Below the pieces are notes generated by a model, which did no database searches, had not been told where the DNA came from, and saw only the letters and a program-made list of their open reading frames with translations. From positions 557,501 through 621,500 of the forward strand of contig NC_090953.1 in the NCBI RefSeq assembly GCF_040807025.1: 64,000 nucleotides of DNA. Direction: 5' to 3'. The translations under genes were made by a program, and so were the position numbers. The DNA is from Struthio camelus (lineage: Eukaryota; Chordata; Aves; Struthioniformes; Struthionidae). This document shows positions 55,405-64,000 of the stretch, in pieces (within the stretch, counting starts at the first letter, position 1; every line of letters begins with the position of its first letter).

Positions 55405-55620
55405 GCCGAGCCGAGCCGAGCCGAGCCGGGTCCAGCCGAGCCGAGCCGAGCCGAGTCCAGCCGAGCCGGGCCGGGCCGGGCCGAGTCCAGCCGAGTCCAG
55501 CCGAGCCGAGTCCAGCCGCGCCGGGCCGGGGCGGGCCGAGTTGCACCGAGCCGAGCCGAGATGCACCGAGCCGAGCCGAGCCGAGCCGAGCCGAGCCGGG
55601 CCGGGCCGGGCCGGGCCGCT
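55405..55620. repeat. (CCGAG)n pentanucleotide tract in the SEMA4B 5'UTR
   Basis: About 40 imperfect CCGAG/CCGGG pentamers, interrupted by GTCCAG units, run directly into the SEMA4B start codon. In mRNA sense the leader ends as CGGCTCGGCTCGGC followed by ATG. No upstream ATG occurs in the tract. The exon probably begins at 55659, where a CCGCAG|GT acceptor-like site follows. Confidence 0.9.
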
Positions 55621-55859
55621 CCGCCGAGCCGCCGCCGCCGCCGCCCGGGCGCTGCCGACCTGCGGGGAGAGAGGGGCTGAGCGCGGCCCGCCCCGGCCCG
55701 CCCCCGCGGCCCGCCCGCCCCGACGGCGCCGCCCGCCCCCGCCGGCCGGAGCCCCCGGGCGGCCCGGAGCCCCGGCGGGACCCGCAGCGGCAGCCCCGGC
55801 CCCCGGGCACCGCCCGGCCGAGGCGGCCCGCGCTGCTGCCCGCGGCCCCGCCAGCGCTG

Positions 55860-56510
55860 CCGGTGTCCCCGGCAGTGCCCGGCCACGGGGAGCCGGTGCT
55901 GCCAGCAGCCCCAGCGGCGCCCGGCAAGTGCTGTGAGCTTCACCAGCAGTGCCCTGCCAGCGCTGCCGGTGTTCCCAGCAGTGCCCGGCCACGGGGACCT
56001 GGTGCTGCGAGCGTCTCTGGCAGTGCCTGGCCAGGGGGACTTGGTGCTGTGAGCTTCACCAGCAGTGCCCTGTCAGCGCTGCCAGTGTTCCCAGCAGTGC
56101 CCGGGCCAGCGCTGCCGGTGTTCCCAGCAGAGACCGGCCAGGGGGACCCGGTGCTGCCAGCAGCCCTGGCAGAGCCTGGCCAGGGCGACCGAGTGCTGCG
56201 AGCATCTCTGGCAGCGCCCGGCCAGGGGGACTTGGTGCTGCAAGCTTCACCAGCAGTGCCCGGCCAGCACTACCGGTGTTCCCAGCAGTGCCTGGCCAAG
56301 GGGACCCGGTGCTGCCAGCATCCCCAGCAATGCCCCGCCTGCAGGACCCAGTGCTGCAAACTTCCCCAGCAGTGCCCCGCCTGCAGGACCCGGTGTTGTG
56401 AGCTTCCCCGGCAGTGCCCCGCCTGCAGGACCTAGTGCTCTGAGCATCCCAGCAGTGCCTTGCCTGCAGGACCTGGTGCTGCGAGCTTGCCCAGCAGCAC
56501 CCTGCCGTGA
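55860..56510. repeat. 36-base GC-rich tandem repeat
   Basis: The unit is of the form AGCAGTGCCCGGCCAGGGGA followed by CCCGGTGCTGCGAGCTTC. About 17 imperfect copies are present, lying just upstream of SEMA4B. The repeat ends abruptly at about 56510. Confidence 0.85.
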
Positions 56511-57079
56511 CACCTAGCAGTGCCCATCTCCTTTCCTTCTCCCTCTAACTTACAGTCCGGGTGAGCAACAGTCAGTCACAGCCCGGAAGGGGACTGTGCT
56601 CTATCCCATGAGCTAATTGCAGCCATGGGCCTCCCCCAGGCTCCCCCGCTCCCCAGCAGCAGGGAGGCCCGGCAGCCCTGGGAACGGCTCGGCCTCGGGC
56701 AGCTGGTGCCGGAGCCCGCTGGGCACGGGGATGCTGCCGCTCCCAGAGCCCCCTCGGCGCTGGGCTCCAGCGGCAGCGGCTCTGCTCCAGGCCGGCCAAC
56801 CTACAGCTGGGGGCTGCGGCAGCCCGCGGGGCCGCGCGCATCCTGTGCACAGGGGGTCGTGGTGTGCGCTGAGGCCGGGACCCCTGCCCGGCCCAGCACG
56901 CCCCGCTCCCGGGGACCGCGGGCTCTCGCGGGCCCTGGCACAGCCTGGCCGCCGGACGCCCCTGCCAACCCATCGCATGGGGCAAAGCCCACGGGCGCCG
57001 GTGCCCGCACAGGGCTGGGGGTCCTGTCCTTCGCGGAAGCGCGTGCAGACCCCGGAGAACCACGCTGCTCGTCCGGCTG

Positions 57080-57135
57080 TCGCCATGGCGATGCGTTATT
57101 AATGACAGCTGCTTATTTTGCCATGGCAACACACG
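57080..57135. promoter_or_regulatory. candidate enhancer islet with RFX palindrome
   Basis: In a CpG-dense area this AT-richer stretch has a perfect palindrome TTGCCATGGCAA (57118-57129, RFX X-box type). It also has a second CGCCATGGCG palindrome (57081-57090), TTATTAATGACAG (homeodomain-like) and CAGCTG (E-box). Function is inferred from motif content only. Confidence 0.35.
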
Positions 57136-59469
57136 GGAGAGGGTCTCCACTCGGCAGCGGACGAGCTCTCCCGGGGCCGGGGCAGCCCAGCCCCTTTGCT
57201 GCGCCCCCGGCCATCGCCGTCCCGCTGGCGAGCCCCCTCCCGCGCCGCGGGCATCCGCGGGCGACTGCGCCGCTGGGCCGCGGCCGTGCGGGACGGTGCC
57301 GCTGCCTGGGCCGTACCTGGCACCGCGGGCTGCCGGCTCCTGCCTCCCTCCTCCGCCGGGCTCCCTTCCTGCTCCCGGCCCGCGTGCAGGCTCCGACGTC
57401 CCTTCCTGGGCCGGCGGCAGCCCCGGCCGGGCTCCACCCCACCTGCCTTATCGGTACCCTTTGCCCAGGAAGTGCCACCACGGGGACGGGACAGGACGGG
57501 GACGGGAGGGGGCTGCACGTCACAGGGCTGGGCAGGCGGCGTCACCCTGCGTGGGATGAGTGTGCCGGGACTCGGCGCCGCCGCGGGAGCCCGCTCCGCA
57601 CGGCATGGCCCGGGGGCCCCGCGGGGGCCTGGGCATCGCCGCGCCGGCGCAGCCCGCTGAGCACAGGGAGTCGCAGACCGCGCGGCGTGCGGGCGCCCCG
57701 CAGGCCCCCACAGCCCCCGGGCCGGGCAGCGAGGCCAGAGCCTGCGCCTTTAAGCATCTGCAGGCAGCACGGCTCGGCTCGGCGCTCCCCCAGCCCCGGC
57801 CGCTGCTGGCAGCCAGGCCTGTTTACGACAAACTCCCATTTATCTCCTCCGCCTGCCCACGCAGCCTGCCCGGGCAGGGCAGCGCCGAGGGCGCCCTGCC
57901 GCAGCGCGCCCGCTCCCGCGCCCCTGCGCACGCGCGGCCGCCGAGCCGTGCCCCAGCGCGGCCGTGCCCGCGCGTGCATCGCGCCGGCGGCACCCACCCA
58001 GCCCCTCCGCCCGCCGCACCGCTCAGGGATGGGGACATCGCTCGGGCTGCCAAGACCCGTGCAGCGTTGAAACCTGTGGCCTAGGGTCAACGCGCAGGCG
58101 CGGCAGCGTTTTCCCCACTGAATTCCCAGAGCAAAGCCCCCCGCCCCGCTGCGCTAAGGACCATGGCTCTGGAGCTGCGGGATGGGGCGGGCTGCCCGAG
58201 GCCCGCGCCGCGCTCCTCGCCCCCACCGCCCGCACGGCGCAGCGCCAGCCGGCTTGCACACGCACCTGCAGCCGTGCACGCCCCGGCACTCGTGCCGATT
58301 CACGCGCAGATGCTCCCAGGCCCAGCTGCTCCGCGCCGGCAGCCAGCGGTGCAGAGACTCGCACGCGTCCCGCTGCAGCCCGGCTGCCTCTGCCGGCGCG
58401 GCCGCGGCCAGCGCGGCGGGGAGGGCGCGGAGCGTACGCACGCCTGCTCCGCTTCGCTGCACCCGGCGGCCGGCCGGCCGGCAGCGGGAGAGGCCCCGCT
58501 CAGGGCGAGAGGGACGGGCAGGGGCCGGCGCGGGAGGGCAGGGCGCGCTGCTGCCCCAGCCCCGGCGCACGCGGCCCGCGGGCCGTGTCCAGCCGGACGC
58601 CACCATCCCTGCGTGCGGGCATCCCACAGGGCCCGCCGGCCCCGGCACGCCTCCGCGCCCCACGGCGCCCGGCTGCCCGCCCCGCCGAGCCCCCGCGCTC
58701 CCCTCGGTGCCCGGGGCCTCCCGCGGTGCCGGCAGCCCGCCTCTCGGCCTCCGCGGTGGCCGCACAAGCCTGTCCCCTCCCCGGGGCAGCTCTGACCCAG
58801 CCGCCGGGGCTCCTAGCTCAGGCATTTCTGCAGCCTTGGGCGCAGGGTCCAGGGGGTCCTGGCTCCGGCACGTGTGACCGCTTCCCAGCCATCGCCAGCT
58901 CCAGAGCCCACACCAGAGCTGGGCTTCCCTCCCGGCCCCGGTCCCACGGGCGCAGCTCACCCCCTTGGTTCGGTGCTCGCTGGGGGGGGGGGGGGTTCCC
59001 AGCCCCCAAAGCAGCCCCAGCCCCCAAAGCAGCCCCAGCCCCAGCAGGGATCCCCCACAACCCCCAGCCCAAATGCTGCTTTGGCGCCTAATACCATCGG
59101 GCACCCAGGGACCGGCAGCACGTGCGCAGCCCGCAGGGCCAGGACGCGGCACACACATGCACACACACGGGACGCGCAGCACACGTGTGCCCCGCATTGA
59201 CACTGGGTGCACACACACAGACGCACAAACACACCAGCAACCCGCAGACATGTCCAAAACACTGCGCACGCACTTCTGTACTCTCAGACAAGCTTCCTGC
59301 ATGCACGCACACCCCCTCACACATGTACACACATGCACTGTGACTGACTGTGCATACACACCCCATACTGCAAACACACACACCTGGGAACACCCCCTGC
59401 AACACACCGCTCCACACCAGTGCTGGCTCCATCCACAAGGGTAGCCCGGGATGCTCCTACACACACACA

Positions 59470-59472
59470 GAC

Positions 59473-59515
<43 letters not shown>

Positions 59516-59646
59516 CACGCGTACACACACACACACACACACACACACCCATTCTCACAGACCCTCTGCCTCCTCCACACACCATGCACACCCTGCACAG
59601 ACCACACTCCGCCGTGCACACCCCCCCCGCACACAGCCCACCCCGC

Positions 59647-59678
<32 letters not shown>

Positions 59679-59684
59679 CACACA

Positions 59685-59736
<52 letters not shown>

Positions 59737-59772
59737 CACACACGCACACACACACACGCACACACACACACG
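59470..59772. repeat. (ACAG)n and (CA)n microsatellites
   Basis: About ten ACAG/CAGA tetramers (59470-59512) are followed by a short (AC)n (59524-59548) and, after unique sequence, by a 120-base (CA)n tract with CG interruptions (59650-59772). The cysteine- and valine-rich frames here are artefacts. Confidence 0.95.
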
Positions 59773-59839
59773 CTGCCTGGCGTCTTGCACAGCCCCTGTG
59801 CACCCCGCCTGCTGTGCACAAGCGCAGCCCGCCTTGCAC

Positions 59840-60003
59840 GGCCCCGCGCACCCCGCACCCCGCGCACCCCGCACCCCGCGCACCCCGCGCACCCCAGTGC
59901 CCCGCACCCAGCACCCCGCACCCCGCGCACCCCGCACCCCGCGCACCCCGCGCACCCCAGTGCCCCGCACCCAGCACCCCGCACCCCGCGCACCCCGCAC
60001 CCC
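59840..60003. repeat. ACCCCGCGC-type tandem repeat
   Basis: ACCCCGC and ACCCCGCGC units form a higher-order block of about 76 bases present twice (from about 59847 and 59923), each ending in CACCCCAGTGCCCCGCACCC. It directly adjoins the suspected SEMA4B noncoding first exon. Confidence 0.85.
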
Positions 60004-60022
60004 GCGCCCGCCCGCTGCTCAC

Positions 60023-60260
60023 CGGCTCCGGGCGGCTCCGGGCGGCTCCGGGCGGCTCCGGCTCCCCCGCCCGCCGCTCGCAACAAAGGGCCGCCCCGCC
60101 CGCCCGCCCGCCCGCCGCTACCGGCACCGCCACCACCGGCACCGCCACCGGCACCGCAGCCGCATCCCCGCCCGCCGCGCTGCGGGCCCGCCCCCGCCGG
60201 GGCCGGGGGCTGCCTCGGGGGGCAGGAGCCGCGGGCGGTCCCGGTTCGGGGCGGGGGGGG
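60023..60260 (-). promoter_or_regulatory. SEMA4B: candidate SEMA4B first exon and CpG-island promoter
   Basis: This is a CpG island with repeated GGCTCCGGGC, GGCACCGCCACC and CCCGCCCG blocks. On the minus strand it ends with the donor-like GGAGCCG|GTGAGC. Position and composition suit a noncoding first exon for SEMA4B. No start site can be fixed from sequence alone. Confidence 0.4.
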
Positions 60261-60289
60261 GCTGAGCTGGGGGGGTTTCCTCGCCCTGG

Positions 60290-60600
60290 AGGTGCAGGGG
60301 CCGGGGGTCCATGCTGGTCCTGGGGGGTGCAGGAGAAGCAGGGGGTCATTCCTGGCCCTGGGGGTGCAGGAGAAGCAGGGAGTCATTCCTGGCCCTGGGG
60401 GGTGCAGGAGCTGGGGGGGCCGGCTCAGGGGCCGGTAGACCTGGGGGGGTTTCCTCCTTGCCCTGGGGCAAGGGTCCATCCTGGTCCTGGGGGTGCAGGA
60501 GAAGCGGGAGGTCCATCCTGGTCCTGGGGGTGCAGGAGAAGCGGGGAGTCATTCCTGGCCCTGAGGGTGCAGGAGCTGGGGGGGGCTGCCTAGGGGGGCA
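60290..60600. repeat. 37-base tandem repeat upstream of SEMA4B
   Basis: Six to eight copies of GGTGCAGGAGAAGCAGGGG with TCATTCCTGGCCCTGGG or TCCATCCTGGTCCTGGG are arranged in tandem. Neighbouring 60600-61450 is GC-rich with CTGGCCCTGGGC-like short repeats and no gene that I can support. Confidence 0.8.
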
Positions 60601-61474
60601 GGAGCCCAAGCGGAGGGTCCTGGCCTGGCTCCAGAGCAGGGGAGCCCAGGCCGGGGGGGCCGTGCGGGGCTGGGACTGCTGGGCACCAGGCTGGGAATCG
60701 CCCGCCCAGGGCTAGCCCTGGCCCTGGCCACGGGAGCTCTGGCCCCGAGCGGGCTGGCCCCAGCCCAGGGAACTGCAGCCCTGGGCCACGCCGCTCCCAG
60801 GGGGTGCTGGCCCTGGGCAATGCTGGCCTGGCCCGGGGGGGATCCTGGCTCCAGCGCAAGGACGCTGGCCCTGGGCAGGGCTGCACCCAGCTGCAGCAGC
60901 CTTGGCCCCAGGGTGTCGCTGGCCCCGGCCCTGGGACAGTGCTGGTCCCAGGCGATGCCGGCTAGAGGTGATCCCGGGGCTAGAGGAGCCCGGGGCAGCC
61001 GAAAGGAATGGCTGCGGCATGGGGCCGCCCCGCCGGGGAGGGCAGGAGGCAGCCGAGCCCCGGGAGCGGCGCAGGGGGAGCTGTGCAGGACACGCAGCCC
61101 AGGGTCCGGCTGGCCTACCCCCACCCCACACAGCCCCCCGGCAGAGATCCCGGCGCTCCCCAAGCATCAGCGCCGCGGGCACCGGCCTGCCGTCCAGCAC
61201 TGCGCCAGGCATGGGCCGCAGGGCCGGCCAGCACCTTTCCTGGAGCCGGGGACTCCCCGTTCTGGCAGCCTCGCAGCTCAGCTTGCATTTTCCATGCCTT
61301 CGGCTGTGCCACGTCCCCAAGCTCTGCCATCTGCCCGCCTGGCCGCCGAGCCGTGGGCAGCCCGGCTGCTCTGCCCGATGCTGCACCGCGTCCCCGTGGC
61401 AGCTGCGCCGTCCCCGACCCGGCCGTGCTGCTGGCGCTCACGGAGGTCCCACCGCCGTCCAGTGCCCAGGTGGA

Positions 61475-61715
61475 GGGTTGGGATGGGGACGGCATGGGCA
61501 TGGGATGGGCATGGGCACGGGCATGGGAGGGGGATGGGATGGGTATGGACATGGGCATGGGAACAGATGGGGAAGGGGATGGGGATGGGGATGGGATGAG
61601 GAAGGGGATGGGAATGGCATGGGCATGGGCATGGGATGGGCATGGGCACGGGATGGGAAGGGATGGGGATGGGGATGGGGATGGGGATGGGATGGGGATG
61701 AGGATGAGGTCCCCA
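61475..61715. repeat. (GGGGAT/GGGCAT)n hexanucleotide tract
   Basis: The tract consists of purine-rich hexamers GGGGAT, GGGCAT and GGAATG on the plus strand over about 240 bases. It belongs to the same sequence family as the tract in the last SEMA4B intron, but on the opposite strand. Confidence 0.9.
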
Positions 61716-62690
61716 GCAGCTGGTTGCTGTGCGCCCCGTGTGCCGGGGGCTGAGGGGTGCGGGGAGCGGAGCTGCGGGTGCAGGCTGTCTGCCAGCATTG
61801 CTCACGCGGAGGCCGGGGGCCCCCTGTGTCTCCAGCACTCGCGGGTGCTCAGCGGTGCCTGGTGAGCCAGGCTCGCACGCGGGGTAGCGCTGCTTGCACG
61901 CAGAAACGCGCTGCATTTCCCGGCCGGCGCGCGGCTCCCTCCAGCCTCCCCGGGTGCGCGTGCAGCCGGGGTGCCAGCATGCAGCGGGGTGCATGGACGC
62001 TTCCCACCCCCAGATCCCCGCTTTTCCTCCGACCGGGCTCTCAGTGCCCCAAACGGGCTGGAGCTGGGGCCCTCCCAGGCCACGCTGCTTTCCCAGCGCA
62101 GCGACAGCTGGAGCCTGGCCCCGGCCTCCCCCGGGGAGCCCTCCTGCCCGCGCAGACCCTCCTGGGGCCCTGGGCGCTGGGGGGGGAGCTGGTTTGGCAG
62201 CAGCCGCGGGCGTGTGGATTGGGCCCTGGCCAGGGATGGACTCCTTTGTTTGAAACCAGCCTGTCCCTGGGCCGGTGCCACATGGCTTCTCGCTCGGAGG
62301 AGCCCGCGCTCCCCAGGGGCCGAGCAGCCGCGCTGGCGTGACCTCGCCTGCGAGACCGCGGTCACGGGGCGGCTCCGACCGCAGCAGGGCCGGGCCGGGG
62401 GCAGGCCAGGCCCGGCGAGGCAGCGGCCGCGCTCCCGGGGCCAGCGCTGGGGCGCAGCGCTGCCCGCAGCCCCCTGCGACAGCACCGGCTCGTGCAAATT
62501 CACGGATTCCTGGAGCAAATTTGCAGATTCCCAAAGCAAAGTCACAGATTGCTGGAGCAAAGTCACGAATTGCTGGAGTGTGTTGCGTGGCAGCTCCCAG
62601 CACCAGCCCTGCCCCGCTGTGCCGCCTCCTGCGGGCCCTGGCAGGGCTGGCTGCCGGCGCTGCGTCCATCCTGCTGCTGCGGGTCCCGGC
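61716..62690. other. GC-rich unique DNA with a short AT-richer 32-base repeat
   Basis: Nothing coding was recognised. At 62490-62580 a block of the type GATTCCTGGAGCAAATTTGC repeats about three times as GATTGCTGGAGCAAAGTCAC. This is the only AT-richer segment in the last 4 kb. Confidence 0.5.
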
Positions 62691-62704
62691 TCCCCGGGCA
62701 GTGC

Positions 62705-63355
62705 CGGAAGCAGGGACGGGGAAGGCAGTGGGCACTAGGACGGGGTGCTGGGGAAGGCAGCGGGCACCAGGACAGGGTGCCAGGGCAGGACGGCGGGCAT
62801 TGGGATGGGGTGCCAGGGAAGGCAGCGGGCACCGGGACGGGGTGCCGGGGAAGGCAGCAGGCACTGGGACGGGGTGCTGGGGCAGGGCGGTGGGCACCGG
62901 GACGGGGTGCCGGGTCAGGGCAGCGGGCATTGGGATGGGGTGCCAGGGAAGGCAGCGGGCACCGGGATGGGGTGCCAGGGAAGGCAGCGGGCACCAGGAC
63001 GGGGTACTGGGGCAGGACGGCGGGCACCGGGACGGGGTGCTGGGGCAGGGCGGCGGGCATTGGGATGGGGTGCCAGGGAAGGCAGTGGGCACCAGGATGG
63101 GGTGCCGGGGCAGGGCAGCGGGCACCGGGATGGGGTGTTGGAGCAGGATGGCGGGCACTGGGACGGGGTGTTGGAGCAGGGCAGTGGGCACCGGGACGGG
63201 GTGCCGGGGCAGGGCAGCGGGCACCGGGACGGGGTGTTGGAGCAGGATGGCAGGCACCGGGACGGGGTGCCGGGGCAGGACAGCGGGCACCGGGACGGGG
63301 TGCTGGGGCAGGGCGGCGGGCACCGGGACGGGGTGCCGGGGCAGGGCGGCGGCGG
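62705..63355. repeat. 38-base minisatellite, about 17 copies
   Basis: The unit is GCGGGCACCGGGACGGGGTG followed by CCGGGGCAGGGCA. Variants alternate GGAAGGCAGC and GGAGCAGGATGGC. It is G-rich on the plus strand. The array ends at a CpG island. Confidence 0.93.
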
Positions 63356-64000
63356 GGCCCCCGCGAGCCCCCGTTCCCGGGGCGCCGGCCCCCCGGGCGC
63401 GCAGCTGGCTGGCCGCGGGCCTGCGCTCTGGTTAACGTTCAAGGCAGGCGTGCGTCAGCGCGGCCCTGCCTCCCCCGCAGCCCCCCGCCGGGGCGGGCGG
63501 CTCCAGCCGGGCTGTTTGTCCGCTCTCCTCCCTGCGGCGGGACCTGCCTGGCCCCCGCAGCTAAAAAAAGCCAGCAGCAGCTCGGGCCGCGCAGACAAGG
63601 GGCAGCGAGCCTGCGGGCCCGGCGGCCCCGCTGCTCCCGGCCCGGGGCGCGCCGCTGCCCAGCGGTGTCCGGCGGGGCCGGGGGAGCAGCCGCCGCCGCC
63701 GCCCCGGCCCCCGCGAGCCCGGGACCCCGCGAGCCCGGCCGCCCGGCCCGCTCCGTCCCGCCGCCCTGAGTCATGCGCTGGCAACGCACAAAATCCCTTG
63801 TTTCTATCTAGGGAAGCTGGAGCCGGCTCCAAGCGCTCGGCTGAGCTGGCAGCGTCCCCCTGGCGCGCACGTGCGGGAGCCGCGTCCCACCGGGCCGGGC
63901 CGGGCCGGGCCGAGCCGGGCTGAGCCCAGCCAAGCCGAGGCGAGCTGGGCCAGACTGAGCTGAGCCGAGCCGAGCCGGGCTGAGCCAAGCTGGGCCGAGC
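63356..64000. other. CpG-rich right edge with AP-1 motif and (CCGAG)n tract
   Basis: This is a CpG-dense region with a TGAGTCA AP-1 motif at about 63769-63775. A second CCGAG/CCGGG pentanucleotide tract (63885-64000) runs off the window and is the same repeat type as in the SEMA4B leader. It could belong to an upstream alternative promoter. No gene is visible. Confidence 0.4.

Larger units (their letters stand above)
55660..60022 (-). other. SEMA4B: putative SEMA4B intron 1 (5' noncoding intron)
   Basis: An acceptor-like CTCCCCGCAG|GTCGG at 55659/55660 and a donor-like GGAGCCG|GTGAGC at 60023/60022 bracket this stretch, suggesting a noncoding first exon upstream of the coding exon as in mammals. 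It is repeat-rich at both ends. The middle (56.5-59.0 kb) is GC-rich unique sequence with two AT-richer islets near 57.1 and 57.8 kb. No coding exon was recognised. This is an inference from splice-like motifs only. Confidence 0.35.

Noticed and set aside
59470-59512. Regularly spaced ACAG units considered as a possible CRISPR-like or structured array
   Set aside because: It is a simple tetranucleotide microsatellite. The units are contiguous with no spacers, and the host is a vertebrate.
59317-60000. Cysteine/valine-rich frame resembling a cysteine-rich peptide
   Set aside because: It is a translation of (GT)n/(TG)n microsatellites on the minus strand.
60600-64000. Possible upstream neighbour gene of SEMA4B (for example an IDH2 or ZNF710 exon)
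   Set aside because: No recognisable peptide from these or any other families was found on either strand. The sequence is repeats and CpG-rich DNA.

Overview
This is a GC-rich, gene-dense vertebrate window. It holds eight recognisable single-copy protein genes with canonical spliced structures, several CR1-type LINE fragments and an unusual load of GC-rich minisatellites. CR1 3' ends of both the 'TGATTCTGTG' type and the 'GATGGACCTTTGGTC' type, short introns and the overall GC content suggest a sauropsid (bird, turtle or crocodilian), probably a microchromosome-like region. No retroviral element, tRNA, rRNA or CRISPR array was seen. All eight genes belong to the neighbourhood that lies in human 15q26.1.

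Layout, left to right: PRC1 (minus, 1547-8117), a promoter and C-rich minisatellite spacer (8118-9960), VPS33B (minus, 10105-19079), HDDC3 (minus, 19355-22350), NGRN (minus, 22434-23120), TTLL13 (minus, 24363-36759), GDPGP1 (minus, 37036-38172), a GC-rich head-to-head spacer, CIB1 (plus, 39085-42870), then SEMA4B (minus, coding 45216-55404). A noncoding first SEMA4B exon is suspected near 60.02 kb. The last 4 kb is repeat-rich DNA with no gene I can support. I assembled every coding exon by hand from splice sites and reading phase. The totals agree with the family lengths: PRC1 about 613 aa, VPS33B 617, HDDC3 179, NGRN 181 (short), TTLL13 about 727, GDPGP1 378, CIB1 190 and SEMA4B 835.

The genes are not an operon and do not share one pathway. 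They cover mitotic spindle midzone (PRC1), endolysosomal tethering (VPS33B), NADPH/ppGpp hydrolysis (HDDC3), mitochondrial rRNA maturation (NGRN), tubulin glutamylation (TTLL13), removal of GDP-glucose (GDPGP1), a calcium-myristoyl adaptor (CIB1) and a transmembrane semaphorin (SEMA4B). What they share is compact architecture. The NGRN stop codon lies inside its own poly(A) signal and 83 bp from the HDDC3 start. HDDC3 polyadenylates 24 bp after its stop. GDPGP1 ends 276 bp before the TTLL13 start with no canonical poly(A) signal between them.

Most worth a second look: the NGRN/HDDC3/VPS33B compaction, two GC-AG introns (TTLL13 intron 1 and a SEMA4B intron), a triplicated ETS+RFX promoter module before VPS33B, a SEMA4B intron built almost wholly of a repeat whose every unit carries a 5' splice-site-like motif, a pentanucleotide tract abutting the SEMA4B start codon, and loss of a conserved CDK1 phosphosite in PRC1. 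I found no evidence of a wholly new molecular system.
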